From the NCBI RefSeq assembly GCF_011752065.1, contig NZ_JAAIJY010000001.1:181320-245319 (forward strand): a DNA stretch of 64,000 bases. The letters run 5' to 3'. The number at the start of each line of letters is the position of its first letter. Position 1 is the stretch's first letter. Made by a program: the position numbers and the translations under genes. The notes beneath the pieces are model-generated. The model ran no database searches, was not told where the DNA came from, and saw nothing but the letters and a program-made list of their open reading frames with translations. Below, one piece after another: positions 52,489-60,655 of this stretch. This stretch comes from Actinomyces sp. ZJ308. GTDB lineage: Bacteria; Actinomycetota; Actinomycetes; Actinomycetales; Actinomycetaceae.

Positions 52489-52517
52489 TTGGCTGCTTGT
52501 TATTGGTTCGTTACGCT
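52489..52517 (+). promoter_or_regulatory. Putative promoter of the TetR/oxidoreductase gene
   Basis: TTGGCT (52489-52494) and TACGCT (52512-52517) are 17 bp apart, within a 260-bp gap that is AT-richer than its surroundings. Transcription would start near 52524, giving a leader of only about 23 nt. Confidence 0.5.
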
Positions 52518-52524
52518 GACGTGC

Positions 52525-52557
52525 ATGACCCAACCCGGGAGGCTCTATGCAGCATAA
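52525..52557 (+). CDS. Putative 10-codon upstream mini-ORF overlapping the main start
   Basis: ATG at 52525 opens MTQPGRLYAA and stops at TAA 52555-52557, past the main ATG at 52547 and in another frame. It has no strong Shine-Dalgarno, and its start coincides with the predicted transcript 5' end, so it could be read as a leaderless ORF that competes with or couples to the main gene. Existence as a translated peptide is inference. Confidence 0.3.
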   Translation: MTQPGRLYAA

Positions 52558-53875
52558 TGCCGGTTTTACCAGGGACGACGTCGTCACAGCCGCCCTCGAG
52601 ATCGGCGTGGACCGGTTCACGATGGGCAAGGTGGCGCGTCGACTGGGGGTGAGTACCGCCGACCTGGGACGCACCGTCAGCTCGCGCGACGACCTGCTCG
52701 TGGCCTGTCTTGAGCGCGTCTCCGCCGACGTCACGCTCCCGCCCACCGGACTGAGCTGGCAGGACTACCTGCGTCAGCTGTCCGACTCGCTGTGGGACGT
52801 GCTCGACGCCAACCCCGGCCTGGACCACACGCTGATCGACCTGGCCTGGGCCTACGTGCCCTTCATGTCGGTGGCCAAGCGCGCCCACAACGCCCTCGTC
52901 TCGGGCGGCCTGCGCAGCGAGGACGCCTACCTGGCGCTCAACTACACCCTCTCGACGGTCCTGACCTCGCATCAGCAGGCGGCCGCCATGGCTGAGACCA
53001 TCGAGTCCGATCACCAGCCGGGCCGCCGCGAGCGCGGCATCGACATCGCCACCCGCATGTGGGACGAGCGCTTCGGCGGCTCGGGCGCAGCCCTCGGCAT
53101 GCGTCGCTCCAACGTACTGCACAGCGGCGACGACGCCGATCGCGTCCCCTTCCGGCCCAAGGAGTCCTGGCTGGACCGCGGCGCGATGACCCCCAAGCTG
53201 GAGGTCATCATCGGCGGCTTCTCCGGCCTGAGCGACGTCCTGTCCACCTCCGGCGCCGTTGACGACGGCGCCTCACGGGGAGCATCCCCCGCCTCACAGT
53301 CCAACGACACCAGGGAGTCCTTCGTGAACACTCTCGTTCTCGTCTTCCACCCCAACATCTCCGAGTCGCGGGTCAACAAGGCCCTCGGGGCGACGGCGGA
53401 GTCGCTCGGCGGCAACATCACCGTGCGCTACATGTACGACATCTACCCCGACTTCAACATCGACGTGGCCACCGAGCAGGCCGCCCTCCTGGGTGCCGAC
53501 CGCATCGTCCTGCAGTACCCCATGTACTGGCTCTCCTGCCCGCCCCTGCTCAAGAAGTGGCTCGACGACGTCCTGACCTTCGGCTGGGCCTACGGCTCGA
53601 CCGGTACGGCCCTGCACGGCAAGGAGCTCCTCCTGGCCGTCAGCGTCGGCGGCGCCGGCAGCGCCTACGGCCGCGAGGGCGCGCACATCTACACGATCCA
53701 CGAGTTCCTGCGCCCCATGCAGGGCACCTCGCGCGTCATCGGCACCAAGTACGCCGTGCCCTTCCTGTCCGTCGGCGCCCTGGAGATCACCGACGAGGCC
53801 ATCTCCCGGCGCGCCCGGGACTACGCCGCGGTGCTCCGAACCCCCGAGCTCCCGATGCTCGACATCTTCGGCTGA
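52547..53875 (+). CDS. TetR-like regulator fused to flavodoxin-fold NAD(P)H oxidoreductase
   Basis: A single 442-residue frame. Residues 8-50 are a TetR helix-turn-helix (FTRDDVVTAALEIGV, MGKVARRLGVSTADLG), followed by a TetR-type helical ligand domain to about 195. A disordered linker (200-258) leads to a flavodoxin-fold domain (VNTLVLVFHPNISESRVNKA, VLQYPMYWLSCPPLLKKWLD, GWAYGSTGTALHGKELL) like quinone oxidoreductases of the MdaB/KefF type. The C-terminal part is a close paralog of the free-standing gene at 54590-55141. A good AGGGAG site lies before an in-frame GTG at 53324, so two products are possible. Neither the sensed ligand nor the electron acceptor is known. Confidence 0.85.
   Translation: MQHNAGFTRDDVVTAALEIGVDRFTMGKVARRLGVSTADLGRTVSSRDDLLVACLERVSADVTLPPTGLSWQDYLRQLSDSLWDVLDANPGLDHTLIDLAWAYVPFMSVAKRAHNALVSGGLRSEDAYLALNYTLSTVLTSHQQAAAMAETIESDHQPGRRERGIDIATRMWDERFGGSGAALGMRRSNVLHSGDDADRVPFRPKESWLDRGAMTPKLEVIIGGFSGLSDVLSTSGAVDDGASRGASPASQSNDTRESFVNTLVLVFHPNISESRVNKALGATAESLGGNITVRYMYDIYPDFNIDVATEQAALLGADRIVLQYPMYWLSCPPLLKKWLDDVLTFGWAYGSTGTALHGKELLLAVSVGGAGSAYGREGAHIYTIHEFLRPMQGTSRVIGTKYAVPFLSVGALEITDEAISRRARDYAAVLRTPELPMLDIFG
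53312..53326 (+). promoter_or_regulatory. Internal ribosome binding site and GTG inside the fusion gene
   Basis: AGGGAG (53312-53317) lies 6 bp before GTG 53324, which is in frame and begins the oxidoreductase domain. The free-standing paralog starts at the equivalent residue. Separate translation of this domain is therefore plausible. Confidence 0.55.
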
Positions 53876-53899
53876 GGGCTCTCACTCCTGAGCCTGCTG

Positions 53900-53931
53900 G
53901 GTCCCCGTCGGCACGACTGCCGGCGGGGACC
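53900..53931 (+). terminator. Terminator of the TetR/oxidoreductase gene
   Basis: GGTCCCCGTCGGC (53900-53912) pairs with GCCGGCGGGGACC (53919-53931), 13 bp including one G-U pair, followed by GCTTGT. It lies 25 bp after the stop codon. Confidence 0.65.
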
Positions 53932-53980
53932 GCTTGTCCATAGAACCAACCGTCTATCGAGCGCGCCGTAGAATTCCGGC

Positions 53981-54475
53981 ATGGTTGAGATCGTCGAGTA
54001 CCGCCCGGAGCAGCGCCAGGCGCTGCTGGACCTGTCCCTGCGCGCCTGGGCCCCGGTGTTCCCGCTCATGGAGCAGGACGTGCCCGCCTTCGTCTTCCGG
54101 TCCTTCTACCCCGAGGGCTGGCAGCAGCGGCAGACCGCGGATCTTGCCGAGGTCCTCGATGGTGAGCCCGACGGCGTCGACGTGGCCGTGCTCGACGGGC
54201 GCCCGGTGGGGTGGGTGTGCACCCGCCTGCACCCCGAGGACAGGATGGGGGAGGTCTACATCGTCGTCGTCGATCCCGACCACCAGCGCCACGGCATCGG
54301 CCGGGCCCTCATGAACCACTCCATGGAGCGGGCCCGTGCGGCCGGGATGTCCATGGTGATGGTCGAGACCGGCGGGGATCGCGGCCACGCCCCGGCCCGG
54401 GCCACCTACGAGGGGCTCGGTTTCCTTCGCTGGCCGGTGGCCCGCTACTTCAAGGACCTCGCCGACGGCGACTGA
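53981..54475 (+). CDS. GNAT family N-acetyltransferase
   Basis: A 164-residue GNAT enzyme. The acetyl-CoA binding region is VVVDPDHQRHGIGRALMNHS (motif A, QxxGxG), and the C-terminal ATYEGLGFLRWPVARYFKDL segment is typical of the fold. The acceptor substrate cannot be told from sequence. The N-terminal half (EYRPEQRQALLDLSLRAWAP) is unremarkable. It is read alone between hairpins on both sides. Confidence 0.85.
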   Translation: MVEIVEYRPEQRQALLDLSLRAWAPVFPLMEQDVPAFVFRSFYPEGWQQRQTADLAEVLDGEPDGVDVAVLDGRPVGWVCTRLHPEDRMGEVYIVVVDPDHQRHGIGRALMNHSMERARAAGMSMVMVETGGDRGHAPARATYEGLGFLRWPVARYFKDLADGD

Positions 54476-54518
54476 CATGAGTGACTGACTCAGCACCCGG
54501 CCCCGGCCCCTACCGGAT

Positions 54519-54564
54519 GCGCTGAGGGCCCCGGACCGGGTGAACCGGCCGGGGCCCTCAGCGC
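54519..54564. terminator. Bidirectional terminator between GNAT and oxidoreductase genes
   Basis: GCGCTGAGGGCCCCGG (54519-54534) pairs perfectly with CCGGGGCCCTCAGCGC (54549-54564). The genes on either side converge on it. Confidence 0.8.
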
Positions 54565-54589
54565 GTGTGAGAGCGTCGCGGCGAGGCGC

Positions 54590-55141
54590 TCAGCCGTGAA
54601 GATCCAGGACGGGCAGGTCCTCGGCCGTCAGCGTCGCGGCATAGTCCTCGACCCGCTGGGCCAGGGCCTCATCGGTGATGGTGAGGGTCCCGGTGGTGGT
54701 GAAGGGCTCCAGGTAGGTCATCTGAGTCATGTTCGCCGTCGCCTGGAGCGGGCGCAGCAGCTCGGTGAGCGTGTAGCCGTAGGAGCCCTCCCCGTTGTAG
54801 GCGTCGCCGGGGCCGCCCGTGCTGACGGCCACCAGCAGCTCCTTGCCGGCCAGCGCGTTGCCGGTCGAGCCGTAGGCCCATCCGTAGAGGAGAACGTCGT
54901 CCTCCCACTGCTTGAGCAGGGCGGGGGTGGAGTACCAGTACATGGGGAACTGGAGGACGACGCGGTCGGCGGCCTCCAGGGCGGCCTGCTCGGCGGCGAC
55001 GTCGACCTTCTGGTCGGGGTAGATGTCGTACATGTAGCGCACGGTGACCTCGTCACCGAGGGTCTCGGCCTTGGCGGCCAGGGGACGGTTGGCGCGTGAG
55101 GCGGACATGTCGGGGTGGAAGACGAGAACGAGGGTCTTCAT
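54590..55141 (-). CDS. NAD(P)H oxidoreductase, flavodoxin fold (MdaB/KefF-like)
   Basis: A 183-residue flavoprotein with KTLVLVFHPDMSASRANRPL at the start, VVLQFPMYWYSTPALLKQWE and GWAYGSTGNALAGKELLVAV in the middle. It belongs with NAD(P)H:quinone oxidoreductases that reduce quinones or related electrophiles by two electrons. It is nearly colinear with the C-terminal domain of the TetR fusion, so the two arose by duplication. Start ATG 55141 has AGGAG before it. The MmyB-type regulator gene lies 139 bp upstream on the same strand. Confidence 0.88.
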   Translation of the reverse strand: MKTLVLVFHPDMSASRANRPLAAKAETLGDEVTVRYMYDIYPDQKVDVAAEQAALEAADRVVLQFPMYWYSTPALLKQWEDDVLLYGWAYGSTGNALAGKELLVAVSTGGPGDAYNGEGSYGYTLTELLRPLQATANMTQMTYLEPFTTTGTLTITDEALAQRVEDYAATLTAEDLPVLDLHG

Positions 55142-55280
55142 GAACGCTCCTGCTTTCAGGTGGTGATGGTGGACGGTGCGCCGCTCGGTCGGTGACCGAC
55201 GGCGTCGTGCCCTCCTGCTCGATGCTACGCACAGGCGGCACAGAGTGGGCGTTATATGGCGCCCCGGCTGGAGGTGGTCT

Positions 55281-56117
55281 TCACAGTGTGTTCTCCAGCT
55301 GCTGCATGGCCGCCTGCGTCACCGACCCCGGTGCGCAGGTCCAGACGATCATCTGCTGGGTCGGTGCGGTGGCGCAGGTCAGGGTCGACCACTCGAACTC
55401 GAGGTCGCCGGCCGTCGGATGGTGCAGGCGCTTGGTTCCCGTGGTGCGGATGTTGACCTCTCGGGCGTCCCACCAGGCGGTGAACTGCGGGCTCAGTGCG
55501 GACAGCTCCTCCACCAGGGCCATCAGTCGAGGGTTGTCCGGGGCGTAGGCGGTGTGCATGCGCAGCTGGGCAATGGCCAGCTGCGCCACCTCGTCCCAGT
55601 CGGCGTAGAGGGACTGCAGGGACGGCTCGGTGAAGAGAAGCCTCACGAAGAGGCGCTGCTCCAACGGTACCTGGGCGAAGTCCATGAAGACCCGCGTGGC
55701 CAGATGGTTCCAGGCCAGGACCTCCGTGAGCGGTCCGATGACGAAGGCCGGGGTGTGCTCCAGGGTGTCGAGGATCCTCTGGGTGGTGACGTCGACCTTC
55801 GGGTCCTCCAGCTGATGGAGGTGATGGAGCGGGTTGTCCACGGCGAGCTTGAGCATGTACATCCACCCGTCCGGGCTCAGGTGGAGAGCCTGCGCCAGGT
55901 TGGCGAGCACCGGGAGCGACGCGGTAATGCGTCCCTGCTCGATACGTGTGTAGTAGTCGGTGCTGATGCTGGCCAGGGCCGCCACCTCCTGGCGGCGCAG
56001 GCCGGTGACTCGTCTGCCGTCCTCGGTATCCGGCAGTCCCACCTCGTCGGGTGTGCGTTCGTAGCGACGACGGCGCAGAAAGGCCCCGAGCTCGGCGCTC
56101 CGATAGGTACGAGGCAT
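55281..56117 (-). CDS. XRE-family regulator with MmyB-like ligand domain
   Basis: A 278-residue regulator from ATG 56117 (AGGAG upstream). Residues 1-75 form the helix-turn-helix with ELGAFLRRRRYERTPDEVGL and GLRRQEVAALASISTDYYTR, the standard start of MmyB-type regulators. The rest is the MmyB-like domain with LAWNHLATRVFMDFAQVP and LVEELSALSPQFTAWWDARE. Such regulators usually control an adjacent oxidoreductase or dehydrogenase gene; here the flavodoxin-fold enzyme is next. The natural ligand is unknown. Confidence 0.88.
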   Translation of the reverse strand: MPRTYRSAELGAFLRRRRYERTPDEVGLPDTEDGRRVTGLRRQEVAALASISTDYYTRIEQGRITASLPVLANLAQALHLSPDGWMYMLKLAVDNPLHHLHQLEDPKVDVTTQRILDTLEHTPAFVIGPLTEVLAWNHLATRVFMDFAQVPLEQRLFVRLLFTEPSLQSLYADWDEVAQLAIAQLRMHTAYAPDNPRLMALVEELSALSPQFTAWWDAREVNIRTTGTKRLHHPTAGDLEFEWSTLTCATAPTQQMIVWTCAPGSVTQAAMQQLENTL

Positions 56118-56239
56118 GGGGCTCCTGACTCGAGTGTGTCGCGGCTGAGGAATAAAAGGCACACGTTCCTCACAGTCCGCGAAGAAACTGAGATTCCTGG
56201 CGACTCACCCTAAACGCTGGTCCCGACGGCGTCGTCCTG

Positions 56240-56269
56240 GGAAAGGGGGAGGGATTCCTCCCCCTTTCC
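56240..56269 (-). terminator. Terminator of the aldo/keto reductase gene
   Basis: GGAAAGGGGGAGG (56240-56252) pairs perfectly with CCTCCCCCTTTCC (56257-56269) around a 4-base loop, just beyond the reductase stop codon in its direction of transcription. Confidence 0.65.
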
Positions 56270-56274
56270 GCTCG

Positions 56275-57135
56275 TCAGGTCGTCGGTGCGGTGAAGGGGA
56301 ACTCGGCGGGGTCGTAGGACTGCTCGGGGTGGTTCGGCCAGCCGCTGGGCGAACCACCCTGGTCCAGCGCGGCGATCTCGGTCAGCTCCGGTGCGCTCAG
56401 CTCCAGGTCGGCCGCCGCGAGGTTCTCCACCATGCGTTCGCGGTGAACCGTCTTGGGGATCGTGATGACGCCGGTGGCCACCTGGAAGGCCAGGGCCACC
56501 TGTGCGGGTGTGGCGTCATGGGCCTCGGCGATACGTTCCAGGACGGGATTCGTCAGAAGCCCCGAGCGGCCCGCCCTCAGGGGACTCCAGGCCTCGATCC
56601 TGATGTCGTAGGGGGCCAGGGTCCTCTGCAGCCGGCGCTGCTGGAGGTAGACATGCGTTTCCACCTGGTCCACGACCGGCGGGATGTCGGTGGCCCGGAC
56701 GATCTCCTCGACCTCGTCGCCGTAGAAGTTGGACAGGCCGATGGACCTCAGGCGTCCCGCCGCGCAGGCGTCCTCCAGGGCCCGCCAGGTGCTGACATCG
56801 TTTCCCTGGGGCCAGTGGATGAGCATGAGGTCGATGTAGTCCAGACCGAGGGCCGCCAGGGACTGCTCGATGGCGCGCTTGCCCGCCCGGTGACCGGAGA
56901 CGGCGAGCTTGGTGGTGACGAACAGGTCCTCGCGGGCCACGCCGTCGGACACCGCACCGCGTACGGCCTGCCCCACTCCCTCCTCGTTGCGGTAGTACTG
57001 GGCGGTGTCGATGAGGCGGTAACCCACCTCGATCGCCTCGCGCACGTGGTGCTCGGTCTCGGACTCCGGGGTCCGGTAGACCCCCAGTCCCAGGGCGGGA
57101 ATCCGGGTGCCGTTGTTGAGGATGATGTGCTTCAT
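56275..57135 (-). CDS. Aldo/keto reductase
   Basis: A 286-residue NADPH-dependent carbonyl reductase. The catalytic tetrad is visible: Asp43 and Tyr48 (LIDTAQYYRNEEGVG), Lys76 (VTTKLAVSG) and His107 (LMLIHWPQG). Further motifs are SIGLSNFYGDEVEEIV and GVITIPKTVHRERMVENLAA for the cofactor site. The class is close to 2,5-diketo-gluconate reductases, but the natural substrate is open. Start ATG 57135 has GGAGG before it; an open frame upstream is not conserved. Confidence 0.9.
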   Translation of the reverse strand: MKHIILNNGTRIPALGLGVYRTPESETEHHVREAIEVGYRLIDTAQYYRNEEGVGQAVRGAVSDGVAREDLFVTTKLAVSGHRAGKRAIEQSLAALGLDYIDLMLIHWPQGNDVSTWRALEDACAAGRLRSIGLSNFYGDEVEEIVRATDIPPVVDQVETHVYLQQRRLQRTLAPYDIRIEAWSPLRAGRSGLLTNPVLERIAEAHDATPAQVALAFQVATGVITIPKTVHRERMVENLAAADLELSAPELTEIAALDQGGSPSGWPNHPEQSYDPAEFPFTAPTT

Positions 57136-57370
57136 GGCTGCCTCCGAGTCGTCTGAGCGGGTGGTGTCAGTGCCGCGGGTGGCTGTGAGTACGTGGAAAG
57201 TGGGTGAGAGCTGCGTGTTAGACGGGCCTCCCCGCAGGCGGCGCCGTCGGGGTGCGCATCCTGCGGGGAGACTCGGTGATGAATGGGGCCGTTCAACGGC
57301 CGGCATGCGGTCGGCGCATGGTGCTGACGCTGCTGACCGTGACGACCGCGGACCGACCGTCAGGGTCGGA

Positions 57371-58426
57371 TCAGGGCTCCAGGAGCACCTTGATGGCGCG
57401 GCGCTCGTCCATGGCCTTGTAGGCCTCGGCGGCCTCCTCCAGGGGCAGGCGCAGGGTGAAGACCTTGCCCGGGTTGATCTCGCGCTTGAGGATGCGGTCG
57501 ATGAGGTCGGGCAGGAAGCGGCGCACGGGGGCGGGGCCGCCCAGCATGTTGACCTCGGCGAAGAAGAGCTGCTGCCCGTTCAGACTCACGTCATGGGCCA
57601 CGCCGACGAAGCCGAGGTGCCCGCCGGGGCGGATGGAGGCGAAGGCCTGGTCCATCGAGGCCTGGTTGCCCACGGCCTCGACGACGCCGTGCGCCCCGTA
57701 GCCGCCGGTGAGCTCCTTGACCTTGGCGGCGCCCTCCTCGCCCCTCTCGGCGATGACGACGTCGGCGCCGAACTCGCGGGCCAGGGCCGCCCGGTCCTCG
57801 TAGCGGGAGAAGGCGATGACCTTCTCGGCGCCCAGGGCCTTGGCGGCCAGGACGGCGGACAGGCCCACGGCGCCGTCGCCGACGACCGCGATGGTCTTGC
57901 CGGGGGCGGCGCCGGCGGCCACGGCCCCGAACCAGCCGGTGCCCAGCACGTCGGAGGCGGCCAGGAGCGAGGCGATGATCTCCGGGTCCTCGGGCCTGCC
58001 GCCGGGGACGGCGACGAGGGTGCCGTCGGCCAGTGCGACGCGCGTGTACTGGGCCTGGGTGTCACCGATGAAGCCGCCGTTGGCGCAGCGGGACTGATAG
58101 CCGTCCTCGCAGATCTCGCAGGTGTTGTCGCTCAGGCAGAAGGAGCCGACGACGAAGTCGCCGACCTTGACGCTGGTGACGTCGGCGCCGACCTCGACGA
58201 CGGTGCCCACGTACTCGTGCCCCATGGGGCGGGCCTCGTCCACGGGGGCGATGCCCCGGTAGGGCCACAGGTCGGAGCCGCACACGCAGGCGGCCTCGAG
58301 CTTGATGACGGCGTCGGTGGGGTCGACGACGTGGGGGACCTCGCGGTCCTCGACGCGAACGTCGCCGGGGGCGTGCAGAACGACGCCGCGCATGGTGGTG
58401 GGCAGGGCGGTGGCAGAAGCAGTCAC
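57371..58426 (-). CDS. Zinc-dependent alcohol dehydrogenase (MDR family)
   Basis: A 351-residue medium-chain dehydrogenase. The catalytic zinc site includes Cys in ACVCGSDLWPYRG and GHEYVGTVVEVGADV. The structural zinc loop is degenerate in spacing but has cysteines (CLSDNTCEICEDGYQSRC). The NAD-binding segment is IAVVGDGAVGLSAVLAAKAL. The likely reaction is oxidation of an alcohol or reduction of an aldehyde; the substrate is not evident. Start GTG 58426 has a weak GAGGA site; ATG at residue 12 is an alternative. It lies upstream of the aldo/keto reductase gene but 235 bp away. Confidence 0.88.
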   Translation of the reverse strand: MTASATALPTTMRGVVLHAPGDVRVEDREVPHVVDPTDAVIKLEAACVCGSDLWPYRGIAPVDEARPMGHEYVGTVVEVGADVTSVKVGDFVVGSFCLSDNTCEICEDGYQSRCANGGFIGDTQAQYTRVALADGTLVAVPGGRPEDPEIIASLLAASDVLGTGWFGAVAAGAAPGKTIAVVGDGAVGLSAVLAAKALGAEKVIAFSRYEDRAALAREFGADVVIAERGEEGAAKVKELTGGYGAHGVVEAVGNQASMDQAFASIRPGGHLGFVGVAHDVSLNGQQLFFAEVNMLGGPAPVRRFLPDLIDRILKREINPGKVFTLRLPLEEAAEAYKAMDERRAIKVLLEP

Positions 58427-58643
58427 AGAGAAGTCCTCACATCAGTGCCGGTTGATATGTGGAGCATATGGCGGTCCGCTGCGCCGGTCCACCGCATGGG
58501 AGGTTCTGTCAGGGCCACCCAGAGGGGCGGATCGCTGCTGCAGGCGGCCGCTGAACGCGGCGTGTTCGTTGCGAGCTCAGGGAAAGATCGCTGCTGGTGG
58601 TCGGAGCCGGTGATCGCGCTCGGCCGAAGCCCGGCAGCCGGCT

Positions 58644-59528
58644 CTACGGCCTCCGCCCGTTCTGCCCGGCCTGATCCTCAGACGTCGTCTTACCGGCTGC
58701 GCGCGGAAGCGGCAGCACCAGCGGGGTCCCGGTGAGTGGGTCGGAGATGACCTGGACCGCCAGGCCGAAGACCTCCTCGACCATCTCGGCGGTGACGACC
58801 TCCTCGGGCCGGCCGTGGGCCAGGATGCTGCCCGCGCGCATGGCGATCACCTCGTCGCCGTAGCGGCAGGCCTGGTTGAGATCGTGGAGCACGGCCACGA
58901 TCGTGGTGCCCAGCTCGGCATTGAGGTCGCGGCACAGCTCGAGCAGGTCCACCTGGTGGGCCAGGTCCAGGTAGGTGGTGGGCTCGTCGAGCAGGAGGAT
59001 GTCGGTGCGCTGGGCCAGGGCCATCGCGACCCACACCCGCTGGCGCTGCCCGCCGGAGAGGGTGGCCACGTGCCGGTTCGCCAGGCCGACGACGTCGGTG
59101 CGCTCCATGGCCTCGGTGACGGCCGCGTCGTCGTCGGCGGACCACTGGTGCAGCAGCGACTGGTAGGGGTAGCGGCCCCGCGCCACCAGCTCGTGGACCG
59201 TGATCCCGGGAGGGGCGATCGAGGACTGGGCCAGCATGCCCACCCGCCGGGCCAGCTTCTTGGGGGCCAGCGTGGCGATGTCGCGGCCGTCGAGGACCAC
59301 CCGGCCGGCACCGGGGGTCAGGACCCGGCTCATGGCGCGCAACAGCGTGGACTTCCCGCAGGCGTTGGGTCCCACGATCATCGTCACCGCGCCCGGGGTG
59401 ATGTCCGTGCTCAGGTCCTCGATGACGGGGTGGCTGGGGTGGTAGGCCAGGGAGATGTCCCGGACGCCCAGACCCGTGGTGGGGACCTGGGCGTCCGGGG
59501 TCGTCTCGGATGAGACGGGAGCGGGCAC
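58644..59528 (-). CDS. Ferric-siderophore ABC transporter ATP-binding protein
   Basis: A 294-residue FecE/FepC-type ATPase. The Walker A is VGPNACGKSTLLRAMSRVL, the signature LSGGQRQRVWVAMALAQRT, and the Walker B ILLLDEPTTYLDLAHQVD. The C-terminal VVTAEMVEEVFGLAVQVISD region is typical of siderophore import ATPases. It follows the substrate-binding protein gene by 3 bp and should be co-transcribed. Together with the divergent permeases it completes the transporter. Confidence 0.93.
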   Translation of the reverse strand: MPAPVSSETTPDAQVPTTGLGVRDISLAYHPSHPVIEDLSTDITPGAVTMIVGPNACGKSTLLRAMSRVLTPGAGRVVLDGRDIATLAPKKLARRVGMLAQSSIAPPGITVHELVARGRYPYQSLLHQWSADDDAAVTEAMERTDVVGLANRHVATLSGGQRQRVWVAMALAQRTDILLLDEPTTYLDLAHQVDLLELCRDLNAELGTTIVAVLHDLNQACRYGDEVIAMRAGSILAHGRPEEVVTAEMVEEVFGLAVQVISDPLTGTPLVLPLPRAAGKTTSEDQAGQNGRRP

Positions 59529-59531
59529 GGG

Positions 59532-60590
59532 CTACTTCTTCGTCATGGAGTCGGAGACCTGCGTGAGGATGGCGCGGATGGCCGTCGGGCCGGCGTTGAG
59601 GAAGAAGGCGTCGTCGTCGACCTGGACGGCCTGCTTGGCGTCGACGGGGTTCAGCGCCTGCCACAGGTCCAGCGAGGTGACCTTCGAGGCGTCACCGCCC
59701 TGGACGCCGTAGAACAGCCAGTCGGCATTGGCCTGCTCGAGCTGCTCGGCTGAGATGTCCTTGGAGACCTCGTCGGTGAACTGCTGGGTGTCGGGGCGCG
59801 CCACGCCCATGTCGGCCAGCACCGATCCGGCGGTGGAGATCGGGCCGAAGATGCGCAGGCGCTCCTCGTTGTGGCGCAGCAGGGAGACCGTGGGGTTGCC
59901 CTCAATGGCGGAGCCGGCCTTGGCGGCGTCGGCCTGGTAGGTCTCGATCCACTTCTCGGCGGTGTCCGGCTTGCCCAGGGCGTCGGCCACGAGCAGGAAG
60001 TCCTGCTTCCAGTACTGGCCGGTTCCCTGCGTCACGACCGTCGGGGCGATGGCGGACATGGCGGCGTAGACCTCGTCGGCCTTCTTGATGGCGGCGTTCA
60101 TGAGGATGAGGTCGGGGGCCAGGTTGCTGACGGCCTCCACGCTGGGGTCCTTGCGGGAGCCGATGTCCGTGATCGAGCCCAGCTGCTCGGCCTGCTGGGG
60201 GAAGGCCTTCTTGATGTACTCCGGGACCGCCTCGGCGCCGTCGCCCTTGGTGGAGCCCACCGGGACGGTTCCCAGGGTGAGGACGGCGTCGAGCTGGCCG
60301 GTGGCGATGACGACGACCTTGGTGGGGGCGGCGGGGATCTCCGCGCTGCCCTTGAAGTGGACGACCGTGCGGGGGAAGACGTCGTCGGCCTGGCCCGAGC
60401 CCTTGCCCTCGGGCATGCCCGTGGGCACCGAGGAGGTCGGGGTGGGCTTGGCGCCCGCGGAGGCGGAGGAGCCCGAGGAGGCCATCGAGTTCGAACCCGA
60501 GTTGTTGGAGGAGCAGGCGGCCAGGACGGGCAGAGCAGTGGCCAGTCCCGCGAAGGCAAGTGCGGAACGGCGGCTGTAGAGCGTTGTCAT
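59532..60590 (-). CDS. Iron-siderophore substrate-binding lipoprotein
   Basis: A 352-residue lipoprotein. The signal has a twin-arginine-like SRRSALAFAGLATALPVLAAC with the lipobox LAAC and Cys26. The FecB/FepB-type domain shows TKVVVIATGQLDAVLTLGTV, VEAVSNLAPDLILMNAAIKK and the late LDLWQALNPVDAKQAVQVDD. It should capture a ferric siderophore outside the membrane and deliver it to the two permeases. It is followed 3 bp later by the ATPase gene. The start is 5 bp from a DtxR-type iron box, so iron repression is likely. Confidence 0.93.
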   Translation of the reverse strand: MTTLYSRRSALAFAGLATALPVLAACSSNNSGSNSMASSGSSASAGAKPTPTSSVPTGMPEGKGSGQADDVFPRTVVHFKGSAEIPAAPTKVVVIATGQLDAVLTLGTVPVGSTKGDGAEAVPEYIKKAFPQQAEQLGSITDIGSRKDPSVEAVSNLAPDLILMNAAIKKADEVYAAMSAIAPTVVTQGTGQYWKQDFLLVADALGKPDTAEKWIETYQADAAKAGSAIEGNPTVSLLRHNEERLRIFGPISTAGSVLADMGVARPDTQQFTDEVSKDISAEQLEQANADWLFYGVQGGDASKVTSLDLWQALNPVDAKQAVQVDDDAFFLNAGPTAIRAILTQVSDSMTKK

Positions 60591-60594
60591 GCGC

Positions 60595-60613
60595 TTAGGC
60601 TAGCCTCAGTCAT
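60595..60613. promoter_or_regulatory. DtxR/IdeR-type iron box
   Basis: TTAGGCTAGCCTCAGTCAT matches the DtxR consensus at about 13 of 19 positions, with a clear AGGCTAGCCT palindromic core. It lies between the divergent binding-protein and permease genes, close to both starts, so a DtxR-family repressor should shut both arms down when iron is abundant. Confidence 0.75.
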
Positions 60614-60655
60614 ACCGCTTTGATCAAGAACCAACCCGGAGGAAACGAGGGAAGA

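Noticed and set aside
57310..57370. Terminator hairpin after the alcohol dehydrogenase gene
   Set aside because: Only a 6-bp CCGACC/GGTCGG stem is seen, too weak to call.
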